A stretch of DNA of 64,000 nucleotides from Geodermatophilus marinus. Lineage in GTDB: Bacteria; Actinomycetota; Actinomycetes; Mycobacteriales; Geodermatophilaceae. Positions 1 to 9,571 of this stretch are shown piece by piece. Location: positions 124,001 to 188,000 of the forward strand of contig NZ_QVQH01000003.1 of the NCBI RefSeq assembly GCF_003428645.1. Direction: 5' to 3'. Numbering within the stretch: the first letter of the stretch is position 1; each line of letters starts with the position of its first letter. The position numbers were made by a program, and so were the translations under genes. A model generated the notes under the pieces. The model worked only from the letters and a program-made list of their open reading frames with translations, was not told where the DNA came from and made no database searches.

Positions 1-1286
1 AACGTCACCGACCGCGCTGCGTACTGGGCCGCCATGACGCGTCCGACCCGGTCCACCGTGCCCCGGACCTCCGGTCTCACCCGGTCCAGCCCTCGCGGAC
101 GGTCGTCCGGGGTCGCCGAGAAGAGCGGCAGGAGGTGGGACGCCCCGACTGCCTTGGCACGCCCCGCAGGGCTCAGCAGCGTGGTCCGCCACCGGTCGTA
201 GGGGAGCAGCCGGACCGGGAAACCGGACGAACGGATCCACCGGGCGAGCTCCCGGAGGTGCACCGGCCGGGAGTTGACGAGGTGGAACACGCCCCCGAGC
301 GCCTGGTCGGACAGCGACAGGTGGACCATCGCCCGGCTGACGTAGTCGACCGGCGTCATGTCGATCGCCCCGTCCAGGTCCGGAGCTGTGCCCAGCTCGA
401 CCCAGCTGGTGAGCAGCCGGGGCAGGAAGTCGTCGGTGTTCCACGCGCCGGTCCGGCTGTGCCCGGTGATGATGCCCGGTCGGTACACGGCCACGGGGAG
501 GCCCCGGGAGCGGGCGACGGCCACCAGCTTCTCCGCGACCCACTTGCTCTGCGTGTACCCCCCGAAGAGGACCCCGCCGTGGTCGAGGCTGTCCTGCTCC
601 CGGACGACCGTGCCTCCGGGATCGTCCGCCAGGGGGAAGACGGCGAGGGAGGAGACGACGTGCACCGGCTTGACCCGGCCGGAACAGGCCAGGCGCAGCA
701 CCTCCTGCGTCCCCGCCACGTTCGCGGGCTTCAGCCGGGTGTAGGACGAGATCCAGTTGACCGCCGCACCGTTGTGGTAGATCGCGTCGACGCGCGACGA
801 GAGGGCATCGAACCGCTCCGGTGTCAGGCCGAGCAGCGGCCTCGACAGATCGCCGACGACGGGGACGACGCGCGATCGGCGATCCCCCCGATCGGGCACG
901 TAGGACGCGAGGTTCTGCTCGATCCTCCGTCGCGCCTCCTCGGGGGTCGCGGCCCGGACCAGGCAGTGGATGACCGCGTCCGTCCGCTCGAGCAGTTCGT
1001 GCAGCAGGAAGGCTCCCAGGAAGCCCGTCGCACCGGTCAGGAACACGTGACCCCGGCCGGCCGGCCGGGCGACGGGCGGACCGCCCGGTCGGATGGCCGG
1101 ATCGAGGTCCACCTCAGCGCTCAGGTCCGACACCGGAGCCGCGAACTGGTCGAGAGCGCTCCGGTGCGGCACGTCCGCGGGCGAAGGCGTCGTGCCCCCC
1201 CGGGCCCTCCGCGCGAGCAGTCTCACGAGCAGCGCCCGCTTCTCCGCCGAGGACAGGGACGACAGGTCCGGAGGCGTCCGGCTCAC
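1..1286 (-). CDS. Stand-alone thioester reductase (SDR, Lys2/Car-type), partial at left edge
   Basis: The gene begins with GTG at 1286, overlapping the PKS stop codon by 3 nt (GTGA), and runs off the window after about 428 codons, so the C-terminus is unseen. The N-terminus carries a short amphipathic helix (LSSLSSAEKRALLVRLL, about residues 8-24), as in docking or linker peptides of assembly-line enzymes. A Rossmann domain follows with HVFLTGATGFLGAFLL (about 75-90), a TYHNGAA-like motif reading IYHNGAAVNW, an SS..VF segment and the YTQSKWVAEKL catalytic Tyr/Lys pair. These are hallmarks of the thioester reductase family that cuts acyl chains from a carrier protein with NAD(P)H to give an aldehyde or, after a second reduction, an alcohol. 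Its place directly after the PKS makes reductive release of the polyketide its likely job. Family assignment is firm; oxidation state of the product is inference. Confidence 0.88.
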   Translation of the reverse strand, partial: MSRTPPDLSSLSSAEKRALLVRLLARRARGGTTPSPADVPHRSALDQFAAPVSDLSAEVDLDPAIRPGGPPVARPAGRGHVFLTGATGFLGAFLLHELLERTDAVIHCLVRAATPEEARRRIEQNLASYVPDRGDRRSRVVPVVGDLSRPLLGLTPERFDALSSRVDAIYHNGAAVNWISSYTRLKPANVAGTQEVLRLACSGRVKPVHVVSSLAVFPLADDPGGTVVREQDSLDHGGVLFGGYTQSKWVAEKLVAVARSRGLPVAVYRPGIITGHSRTGAWNTDDFLPRLLTSWVELGTAPDLDGAIDMTPVDYVSRAMVHLSLSDQALGGVFHLVNSRPVHLRELARWIRSSGFPVRLLPYDRWRTTLLSPAGRAKAVGASHLLPLFSATPDDRPRGLDRVRPEVRGTVDRVGRVMAAQYAARSVT

Positions 1287-4200
1287 GGGTTCGCCTCCTC
1301 GCTGACCTCCCCGGCCACCATCTCCTGCAGCAGGGCCGACACCTCCTCGTCGGAGAGCTGCGACACGTCGTCCACCACCTGCGCCGGGTCGTCCTGGTCG
1401 CTCGGCGCCGTCACCGGGGCCGCCGCGTCTCCGCTCAACTGCTCGATCACCAAGGCCGACAGGCCGGCGATGCTGAGACCCTCCATGAACTTCATGGTCG
1501 GCACCTCCACCCCCACCATGGCCTGGATCTGGTTGCCGATCTCCACGGCCATGAGGGAGTCGAGCCCCAGGTTGAGCAACGACTGCTCCACGTCGAGCTT
1601 CTCCGGTGACATGCCGAGCACCCGTGCCAGCTGGTCCCGGATGTGCATCGACAGCAACGGTTGCCGCTCGGCCGGGTCCGCGGCCAGGACCGCATCGATC
1701 AGCGACGCAGCGGTCCCTTCCCCGTCGTCCCCCGGCGTGGTCTCCACCAGATGGGCGAAGCGCGGCGTCACCCGGATCAGGTGCACCTTCGCCAGCCGGG
1801 GCCAGTCGATGTGCCCCACGCCGACCTGCACGGCGTCGTGGCGGAGGAGTTCTCCCAGGATCCCCAGGAGCTGGTGGGCGGGCAGGGATCTCACGCCGAC
1901 GTGGTCGAGCTTCTGACCGATCTCCGGGTTCTCGGCGACGTACCCGACCTCGGAGACCGCACCCCAGTTCACGGTGAGCGCCGGCAGCCGCTGGAGCCTG
2001 CGGTGGTGTGCGAGAGCGTCGAGGAAGGCGTTCGCCGCCACGTAGTTGCCCTGGCCGGGATTGCCGATCATCGACGTCATCGAGGAGAAGGACACGAAGA
2101 AGTCGAGGGGATCGGCGAGGGTCTGCGCGTGGAGGTTCCAGGCGCCGAGCACCTTGGGCGCCATCACCGTGCGCAGGCGCCGTTCGTCCAGCTGCGGCAG
2201 CAGCGCGTCGTCCAGCACCATGGCCGCGTGGACGATGCCGCGCAGCGGGGGCATCGACCGGCGGATCCCGGCCAGCAGCGTGGCGACCTGGGACTCCTCC
2301 GTCACGTCCACCGCGGCGACGACCACGTCCACGCCGGACTCGCGCAGGGCCGTCACCGCCGCCTCGGCCGCGGTCGACGACAGACCGCTGCGGCCCACGA
2401 GCACGAGATGGCCCGCACCGTGCTCCGCCAGCCACCGTGCGACCGCCAGACCGAAGCCACCCAGGCCGCCGGTGACGAGGTAGGAGCCGTCCCCCCGCAA
2501 CGCCAGGGCGCCCTCCGGTCGGGGGGTCACCACGACGTCCTCGTGCATGGACACCACGACCTTGCCGGTGTGCCTGGCCTGCGCCATGTGCCGGAAGGCG
2601 TTCACGGTGTCCGGGACGGGGAAGACGCGGTGGGGCAGCGGGTGGAGTGAGCCGTCGACGAAGCCCTGCATGATGTCGTGCAGGAAGGAGCGCACGAGTT
2701 CGGGCCGCTGCGCGCACAGCTTGTCCAGGTCGACGGCGAACAGCGACAGGTTGTTGCCGAACGGCCGCAGGCCGAGCTTGCTGTCCTCGTAGATGTCGCG
2801 CTTGCCGATCTCGATGAACCGTCCGTACGCGCCCAGGACGGACAGGCTCTTCGGGATCGCCTCGCCCGCCAACGAGTTCAGGACGATGTCGACACCTCGG
2901 CCGCCGGTGATCTGCTCCACCTCGTCGGCGAAGGCGAGGGACCGTGAGTCCATCACGTGCTGCACGCCCATCGCCCGGAGCAGGTCGCGCTTGCCCGGGG
3001 TCCCGGCGGTGGCGAAGACCTCGGCACCGGCCCGCTGGGCCAGTTGGATCGCCGCCAGTCCCACCCCGCCCGCGGCGGCGTGGATCAGCACCCGATCACC
3101 GGCCTGCATGCGGCCCAGGTGGTGCAGGGAGTAGTACGCGGTGAGAAAGGTGATCGGGATCGTGGCGGCTTCCTCGAACCCGATGTGGGCCGGTTTGGGG
3201 ACCACGAACCGTGCCTCGATGGTCAGGTGGGTCCGCAGCGCCCCGGGGGCGGACGTGATCACCGGGTCGCCCACCTCGAGCCCCTCCACGCCCGGGCCGA
3301 CAGCGCGGATGACCCCCGAGCACTCCATCCCGAGCGCGTTGCCGGTGTACCCGCCTTCCAGTGCCTGCTCCGGCAGCAGCCCCAGGGCGATCATGACGTC
3401 CTTGAAGTTGAGGCCGACCGCGTGCACCTCGATCTCGACCTCACCGGTGCCCGGCTCGCGGCGCGGGGCTTCCAGGAACGTCAGGTGATCGAGGACGCCG
3501 GGCCGGGCGGTCTCGACCTGGAAGGACGGTCGTGATCCCTGCCGGACGACGTCCGCGCGCCGGCCGGCCACCGTGGCGAGCGCGACGTTGCGCAGCCTGT
3601 GGACGTAGCGGGCTTCTCCGCGCAGCGCGATCTCGTCCTCGGCGTCCGGCGCCCGCAGCTCCTCGGCGAACGACCGGATCTCCTCGGGGGAGGCGGTCGG
3701 GCCGAGGTCGACCAGGGTGCAGCGGAGCTGCGGGAACTCGTTGACGATGACCCTGCCCAACCCCCACAGGGGTGCTTGGGCGACCGAGACCGCTCGGGTC
3801 GACCGGTCCGCGACCTGCGCCCCCTGCGTGACCAGCCAGAGCCGTGGGCTCTCGTCCCCGTCCGCGCCGGCGAGGACCTGGGCCAGGTGCAGCGCGCTGG
3901 TGCTGCCCAGGCGTTGCGCCGACTCGAGCGCGGCCGTGCTGGTCTGCTCAGGTGCTGGGGCGTCGAGGCTCCACAGGTGGACCACGCCCCGGCACGGTTC
4001 GCCACAGGCGAAGGCGTCCTCGACGAGCCGCCGCATGTCATCGATCCGGGCCGGCGGCACCTCGAAGCGGTCAGCGGAGAGGCGCCGGTAGGTCTCACCG
4101 GCCGATGCCAGGATCGGTGTCGCTCCGGAGCGCCTGAGGTGATCGGCCAGCCGGAGTCCGGTGCCCCCGTCGTCGGCGAGGACCAGCCAGCGTCCCGGCT

Positions 4201-7200
4201 CCTGGGCAGGGGGACCGGCCGCCTCGCCGTCCGCGGACGACTGCTCGACGACGGGCCCTCGCGCCAGCAGGACGGAGTGCACGGCCCGGTCGGCGGGTTC
4301 GGTGTCGGTCAGCCAGGCCACGTCCGTGAAGCCGGCGTCGTGGAGGACCCGTTGCCATGCCTCCTGCGAGATCCACGGGTCGGATCCGCGGAGGCCGACG
4401 TCCTCGAACAGCCACCAGCCCTCGAGCAGGCCGAACATCAAGGTGGCCGAGCGGGGCGTCCTGGTCCCCTCCAGGAGCAGCAGCAGCCCCTCGGAGGCCA
4501 GCAGCGCCGTGACGTTGGCCAGCGTGCGGCGCAGGTCGCGGGTGGCGTGCAGGACGTCCGATGCGAGCACCAGGTCGAAGGAATGCGCCTCGAACCCCTG
4601 TGCCACCGGGTCCTCCTCGATGTCGAGGACCTGGTACTGGACGAAGGGGTGCGCGCGGAACTTCTGCTCGGCGTGCGCCAGGAGGAACTGCGTCAGGTCG
4701 GTGAAGACGTAGGTCGTCCGATCGGCCGGGACCCTCCGCAGGACGTAGGAGGTCATCCCGCCGGTGCCGCCGCCGATCTCCAGGATGCGGACGGTGCGGC
4801 CTTCCGGCAGGCGTTCCAGCGCGTGCGCGACGGCCTCCTGCGACAACAGGTTGTAGATCCGGTACGTCGGTGCGTCCTGGTACAGGTGCTCCGACGTGGT
4901 CAGCGATCCCTGGGGGAAGATGAGCTGAAGGGGGTCGACGTCACCACGGAGCACCTCGGCCAGCGAGTCGCCGCACTGGCGGATGAGCGTGAGTTCTGCC
5001 TGGTAGGCCGGGAACCGCGTCCACAGCGCCCTCCAGATCTCCTCCGGATCGGTGACGTCGGGAACGCGGGCCACCCGCCACCGGTCGTCGGCGTGCTCGA
5101 GCACGCCGTCCTCCGCCAGGATGCCGAGCAGCCGGTCGAAGAGCCGCCGGTGCTGCGGCGCGACGCCGAGCCGGTCGGCGAGCGAGTCCGCCGTGGAACG
5201 CCGGCCCACGGCGGGCCGCCAACCGAGTCGTCGGAACGCTCGGAGGATGTACGCCCGGGCCAGGTCGCTGTCCTGCGGCTCGAGCTCCTCGTAGTACCGC
5301 CGGCGCTCGAGCAGCGCGGCCAGGCGGTCCGCTCGCGGCCGGAGCCGATCGGCCATCGCGGAGGGGGAGGGGAGGTAGTCGGGTGGGCGGCGCGCGTCCC
5401 CGTGCTCGGAGCGCGGCTTCAGCCTCCACTGGTACTCGTACAGGTGGTCGTCACACCGCTCGGCACCGCGTCCGACCGGCCGGCACACGAACCCCCGGAC
5501 CTCGGCCTGGACGGTCCCGGCCTCGTCGAGCAGCTGCAGGTCGCCCTCGAGCCGTGAGGCACCGTCCTCGACCAGCCGCGCGTGGACGTGGACCCGGCGA
5601 CCGGGGCGGTCGAACACGCGGACCCTGGCGATGTGGACCGGCAGGTAGGCACCCGCCGCACCGGTCCGCCCCGTCCCCCTCGACGCGATGGCTCCCAGCA
5701 GCACCTGGAACGCGGCGTCGAGGATCGTCGGGTGCACCTCGTAGTCGTCGAAGTCGTCCTCCGCTGCACCCTGCAGCTCGACCAGTCCCAGCGCCTCGCC
5801 CTCGCCGATCCAGAGGCGTTCGATGCCCTGGAAGCGGGGGCCGTACTGCATGCCCGCGGCGGAGAAGAGCCGGTAGACGTCGCTCTTGGCGATCTCGCGG
5901 CCGCACCGGTCGCGGAGCGCCTCCAACGGCACGCCCCCGGGCGCCTCGCCGTCGGGACGGCCGAGCTTGCCGGTCGCGTGCCGCACCCAGTCGTGGTCCG
6001 TCCCGTCGGCGCGGCTGTAGATGTCGAAGGACGGCCGGCTCGGATCGCGGACCAGTTGCACCGCGAGCGGTTCCCCGTCGGACAGGAACAGGGCCCGCTG
6101 CAGCGCGATGTCCTCCGCGACGTACGGGCGGTGCCCGGAGCCCTCCCGGGCGGCCGCGAGGGCCATCTCCACGTATCCCGCAGCGGGGAAGACGACCGTG
6201 TCCTGGATGCGGTGGTCCGCCAGGTAGGGGAGTGCTCCCGTGTCGAGCTCCGCGTGCCAGACGGGGTGGGCGGCCTCCAACGGGTTGCCCAGCAGGGGAT
6301 GCCGCTTCGTGCCCAGCCGCTCGCGCCGGGCCCGGTCCGACTCGTGCCAGCAGCGCTCCCGCTGCCAGGGGTAGGACGGGAGGCGGACCAGGCGGCCGCC
6401 CTCGGGGTACTGCCGCTGCCAGTCGATCGGGTACCCGGAGGTGTACAGCCTGCCGAGCGTGCCGAGCAGCTGAGCCCGTTCCGGTTCCCCGCGCCTCAGC
6501 GACGGCAGCGCGGTTCCCTCCCGCTTCGCCTCCGCGATGCACCTGGCGATCGACGTGGCCAGCACCGGGTGCGCGCTGATCTCGAGGAACAGACCGTGCT
6601 TCGCCTCGAGGAGCGCCGCCATGGCGGCCGCGAAGCGCACCGGCTCGCGCATGTTGCCCCACCAGTAGGCGGCATCGAGCTCGGGACCTCCGACCGCACG
6701 GCCCGCGGCGGTGGAGAACAACGGGGTCGTGGCCGGCCGAGGGCGCAGGTCCTGCAGCGAGGCCAGCAGTTCCGGGCGGAGCGGGTCCATCCGGGGGCTG
6801 TGGTACGGCACGTCCACCGGCAGGAAGCTGCAGAAGGTCGGCGTCGACTGCAGGGACGCCGCGATCTCCTCGAGCGCCGCGGCATCGCCGGACAGCGTGA
6901 CGTCGCTGGGGCTGTTGACCGCCGCGATCGACAGGCGGTCCTCACGGCCGGCCAGCAGGTGCTCGGCCTCCTCGACCGGCAGCCCGACGGCCAGCATCTT
7001 CCCCTGCCCGGTGGTCTGCTGCTGCAGGCGGCTGCGGTGGAAGATCAGCCGCACGGCGTCCTCGAGGTCCAGCGCACCCGCCACGTGCGCAGCGGCGACC
7101 TCTCCGACGCTGTGCCCGACGATCGCCGCCGGTTCGACGCCCCAGGATCGCCAGAGCGTCGCCAGCGCCACCTGGAGGGCGAACGTGGCCGGCTGCGCGA

Positions 7201-9046
7201 CGTGGGCCTCGTGCATGCGCGAGCGCGTCTCCGCAGCGGTCAGCTCGTCCCACAGGGACCACGGGGCGTGCCGGCGCAGCAGCGCATCGCACTGCTCGAT
7301 CACCTGGCGGAAGACGGGCTCGTCGTCGAGCAGTTGCCGCCCCATGGCCCACCACTGCGGACCCATGCCGGAGAAGACGAAGGCCACCGTCTGCGAGCGG
7401 CTCGCGACACCCCGCCCGGAGGACGTGGTCGGTCGTGCCTGCCCCGCCGCGAACGCTGCCAGCCGTTCGACCAGTTCCTCCGCGGACCGGGCGACGACGG
7501 CGAGACGATGGTCGTGGTGCCCCCGCCGCAGGCTCGTGGTGTAGCCCACGTCGTGGGCCGCCACGTCTCCGGCCGAGGCCCGGTCCGTCAGGAACGACAC
7601 CAAGGACCGTGCTCGCGCCTCCAACGCCTCGGGGCCCCGCGCGGACAGCGGCACGAGCACCGCGCGATCAGGTCGTGTGCCGTCGTCCGGCCGGTCGTCG
7701 CCGCGTGGGGGAGCCGATCCGAGGATGACGTGGGCATTGGTACCGCCGAATCCGAACGAGTTCACCCCGGCCAGACGCGGCGCCGTGCCGGTGTCCGGCC
7801 ACGGCTCGACGGTCCGGGGGACGCGCAGCCGCAGGGCGTCGAAGGGGATGTCGGGGTTCGGCGTGTCGAAGTGGAGGTTCGGCGGGATCTGCCCGTGCTC
7901 GAGACCCAGCGTCGCCTTGATGAGCCCGGCGACACCGGACGCGGCCTCGAGATGACCGATGTTGGTCTTCACCGAGCCGACGATGCACGGGGCCTGCATC
8001 GGACGATCACGGCCGAGGACCGCGCCGATCGCCTTCAGCTCGATCGGGTCCCCGACCGGTGTGCCGGTGCCGTGGGCCTCGACGTACTGGACCTGCCGCG
8101 GCGCGACCCCGGCCTGGCGGTAGGCCTCGCGCAGCATCGACTCCTGGGCGGCGCCGTTGGGCAACGAGATGCCGGCGGTGCGGCCGTCCTGGTTCACCGC
8201 GGTGCCGTGGACGACGGCGTGGATCGGATCACCGTCGGCCAGTGCTCGGGACACCGGCTTCAGGACGACCACACCGGCGCCCTCCGAGCGGACGTACCCG
8301 TTGGCACTCGCATCGAAGCTCTTGCACCGGCCGTCGGGGGCCAGCATGGACGCCTTGCTGAACCCGATGGTCCCTTCCGGCCTGAGGATCAGGTTCACGC
8401 CACCGGTCAGCGCCATGTCGCACTCGCCGGTCCAGATGCTCCGGCACGCCATGTGCGTGGCGACGAGCGACGAGGAGCAGGCGGTGTCGACCGCCAGGCT
8501 GGGTCCGTGCAGGTCGAAGAGGTAGGACAGGCGGTTGGCGGCGATGCAGAGCGCCAGCCCCAGGTTCGTGTAGGCGTTGATCGAACGGCGCTCGACCGTG
8601 CTGGTCTGGATCCCGCCGTAATCGAGGGTCGCGATGCCGATGAAGACGCCGGTGTTCGTCCCGGCGAGCCGCTCCGGCGCGATCCCGGCGTCCTCGACCG
8701 CCTCGTAGGCGACCTCCATCAGCACGCGCTGCTGGGGATCCGCGCGCGTCGCCTCACGGGGGGACATGCCGAAGAAGGAGGCGTCGAACTCGTCGACCCC
8801 GCGGATGAACCCGCCCCTGGCGGCATACGTCTTCCCGGGCCGGGCCGGATCGGGATCGTAGAACGCGCGGGGGTGCCAGCGATCCGCCGGCACTTCGGTG
8901 ATGGCGTCGACGCCGTCGGTCAGCAGGCGCCAGAACTGTGCCGGGTCGTCCGCTCCGCCTGGCAGCCGACAGCCGATCCCGATGATCGCGATCGGTTCCG
9001 TCCGATGACCGGGGAGGAGTGCTGTGGCGTGCTCGGGCTGGCTCAT
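1283..9046 (-). CDS. Type I polyketide synthase, single highly reducing module with C-methyltransferase
   Basis: 2587 residues. Domains in order: ketosynthase (about 16-440; Cys190 in DTACSSSL, then [11 protein letters not shown] and KTNIGHLEA), acyltransferase (about 545-860; Ser646 in GHSVGE), dehydratase (about 915-1210; His945, Asp1110 in DAAFQ), C-methyltransferase (about 1250-1570; EIGGGTGG near 1425), enoylreductase (about 1790-2105; [13 protein letters not shown]), ketoreductase (about 2180-2370; [11 protein letters not shown], Tyr in GNYVAANA) and acyl carrier protein (about 2450-2530; Ser2497 in GLDSL). Every catalytic residue sought is present, so full beta-carbon reduction plus alpha-methylation is possible. 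The ACP is followed by an acidic helix ([15 protein letters not shown]), probably a docking element. There is no loading module and no thioesterase, and the next gene is a reductase. A good Shine-Dalgarno (GAGGGA) precedes the ATG. The order is that of fungal highly reducing PKSs and some bacterial iterative enzymes. Iteration and product are inference. Confidence 0.95.
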   Translation of the reverse strand: MSQPEHATALLPGHRTEPIAIIGIGCRLPGGADDPAQFWRLLTDGVDAITEVPADRWHPRAFYDPDPARPGKTYAARGGFIRGVDEFDASFFGMSPREATRADPQQRVLMEVAYEAVEDAGIAPERLAGTNTGVFIGIATLDYGGIQTSTVERRSINAYTNLGLALCIAANRLSYLFDLHGPSLAVDTACSSSLVATHMACRSIWTGECDMALTGGVNLILRPEGTIGFSKASMLAPDGRCKSFDASANGYVRSEGAGVVVLKPVSRALADGDPIHAVVHGTAVNQDGRTAGISLPNGAAQESMLREAYRQAGVAPRQVQYVEAHGTGTPVGDPIELKAIGAVLGRDRPMQAPCIVGSVKTNIGHLEAASGVAGLIKATLGLEHGQIPPNLHFDTPNPDIPFDALRLRVPRTVEPWPDTGTAPRLAGVNSFGFGGTNAHVILGSAPPRGDDRPDDGTRPDRAVLVPLSARGPEALEARARSLVSFLTDRASAGDVAAHDVGYTTSLRRGHHDHRLAVVARSAEELVERLAAFAAGQARPTTSSGRGVASRSQTVAFVFSGMGPQWWAMGRQLLDDEPVFRQVIEQCDALLRRHAPWSLWDELTAAETRSRMHEAHVAQPATFALQVALATLWRSWGVEPAAIVGHSVGEVAAAHVAGALDLEDAVRLIFHRSRLQQQTTGQGKMLAVGLPVEEAEHLLAGREDRLSIAAVNSPSDVTLSGDAAALEEIAASLQSTPTFCSFLPVDVPYHSPRMDPLRPELLASLQDLRPRPATTPLFSTAAGRAVGGPELDAAYWWGNMREPVRFAAAMAALLEAKHGLFLEISAHPVLATSIARCIAEAKREGTALPSLRRGEPERAQLLGTLGRLYTSGYPIDWQRQYPEGGRLVRLPSYPWQRERCWHESDRARRERLGTKRHPLLGNPLEAAHPVWHAELDTGALPYLADHRIQDTVVFPAAGYVEMALAAAREGSGHRPYVAEDIALQRALFLSDGEPLAVQLVRDPSRPSFDIYSRADGTDHDWVRHATGKLGRPDGEAPGGVPLEALRDRCGREIAKSDVYRLFSAAGMQYGPRFQGIERLWIGEGEALGLVELQGAAEDDFDDYEVHPTILDAAFQVLLGAIASRGTGRTGAAGAYLPVHIARVRVFDRPGRRVHVHARLVEDGASRLEGDLQLLDEAGTVQAEVRGFVCRPVGRGAERCDDHLYEYQWRLKPRSEHGDARRPPDYLPSPSAMADRLRPRADRLAALLERRRYYEELEPQDSDLARAYILRAFRRLGWRPAVGRRSTADSLADRLGVAPQHRRLFDRLLGILAEDGVLEHADDRWRVARVPDVTDPEEIWRALWTRFPAYQAELTLIRQCGDSLAEVLRGDVDPLQLIFPQGSLTTSEHLYQDAPTYRIYNLLSQEAVAHALERLPEGRTVRILEIGGGTGGMTSYVLRRVPADRTTYVFTDLTQFLLAHAEQKFRAHPFVQYQVLDIEEDPVAQGFEAHSFDLVLASDVLHATRDLRRTLANVTALLASEGLLLLLEGTRTPRSATLMFGLLEGWWLFEDVGLRGSDPWISQEAWQRVLHDAGFTDVAWLTDTEPADRAVHSVLLARGPVVEQSSADGEAAGPPAQEPGRWLVLADDGGTGLRLADHLRRSGATPILASAGETYRRLSADRFEVPPARIDDMRRLVEDAFACGEPCRGVVHLWSLDAPAPEQTSTAALESAQRLGSTSALHLAQVLAGADGDESPRLWLVTQGAQVADRSTRAVSVAQAPLWGLGRVIVNEFPQLRCTLVDLGPTASPEEIRSFAEELRAPDAEDEIALRGEARYVHRLRNVALATVAGRRADVVRQGSRPSFQVETARPGVLDHLTFLEAPRREPGTGEVEIEVHAVGLNFKDVMIALGLLPEQALEGGYTGNALGMECSGVIRAVGPGVEGLEVGDPVITSAPGALRTHLTIEARFVVPKPAHIGFEEAATIPITFLTAYYSLHHLGRMQAGDRVLIHAAAGGVGLAAIQLAQRAGAEVFATAGTPGKRDLLRAMGVQHVMDSRSLAFADEVEQITGGRGVDIVLNSLAGEAIPKSLSVLGAYGRFIEIGKRDIYEDSKLGLRPFGNNLSLFAVDLDKLCAQRPELVRSFLHDIMQGFVDGSLHPLPHRVFPVPDTVNAFRHMAQARHTGKVVVSMHEDVVVTPRPEGALALRGDGSYLVTGGLGGFGLAVARWLAEHGAGHLVLVGRSGLSSTAAEAAVTALRESGVDVVVAAVDVTEESQVATLLAGIRRSMPPLRGIVHAAMVLDDALLPQLDERRLRTVMAPKVLGAWNLHAQTLADPLDFFVSFSSMTSMIGNPGQGNYVAANAFLDALAHHRRLQRLPALTVNWGAVSEVGYVAENPEIGQKLDHVGVRSLPAHQLLGILGELLRHDAVQVGVGHIDWPRLAKVHLIRVTPRFAHLVETTPGDDGEGTAASLIDAVLAADPAERQPLLSMHIRDQLARVLGMSPEKLDVEQSLLNLGLDSLMAVEIGNQIQAMVGVEVPTMKFMEGLSIAGLSALVIEQLSGDAAAPVTAPSDQDDPAQVVDDVSQLSDEEVSALLQEMVAGEVSEEANP

Positions 9047-9571
9047 CCGTCATTCCCTCGATGCGAGCCGGCGTGTCCCACCGCCGACGGGGACGGGTTG
9101 TTCGGCTGGGCGGTTCACGAACCGCGCTGTCGGGGTGACCATCCGAACCCGTCGCGGGGCAGGCCGGGCCGGGGAGCCGTGACAGTGATCGAGGCCCCGG
9201 GCTTCCTCGGCCGTGCCGTGGTTCCGCGGCGGGGGTGGACGAGTTCGGCGGTCAGGACCGGAACGTGCGAGAGGGCCTCGTGAACCGCGACGTGGAGGGG
9301 GCCCGTGCCGTGGCGGTGGTCCGCCGGCGTGCCCGAGCACGCGCCGGGGTGGCGCTGCGCGAATGGGTCTGCTGGAGAGTTCGGTGAGCCAGGTGCCCCG
9401 GCGAGATCACCTGGCAGCGATTGGCCGGATCGACGTCGTCAAGTCCGCTTCATCGTCCCCACCCCATCAGAGGAGGTCCGCCGATGCCCGCCCACCGTTC
9501 CGTCGTGACGTGCTGCTGTCAATGGAAAGCGTCACGGGTGCGGAGCCGTGGGACACCGTGCCTCGTCGGGT
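9047..9571. other. Intergenic region upstream of the PKS gene
   Basis: These 525 bases separate the ABC permease stop from the PKS start, both read on the minus strand. No convincing gene is seen. A 16-nt inverted repeat lies near the PKS start (separate entry). A minus-strand TTGACG at 9437-9442 could be a -35 element, but no clear -10 follows. On the plus strand a strong Shine-Dalgarno-like AGAGGAGGT precedes an ATG at 9484, yet the frame runs into the permease gene and has no family signal. Confidence 0.6.
9110..9125. promoter_or_regulatory. Inverted-repeat operator candidate before the PKS
   Basis: GCGGTTC and GAACCGC are perfect inverted arms separated by AC, about 64 bp upstream of the PKS ATG. 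The size and symmetry suit a dimeric repressor site. No regulator gene is visible in the window part of this locus, so the binder is unknown. Confidence 0.35.

Noticed and set aside
135-1916. Long plus-strand frames opposite the PKS and reductase
   Set aside because: Antisense shadows: Pro/Arg/His-rich, no domains, while the minus strand encodes intact catalytic motifs.
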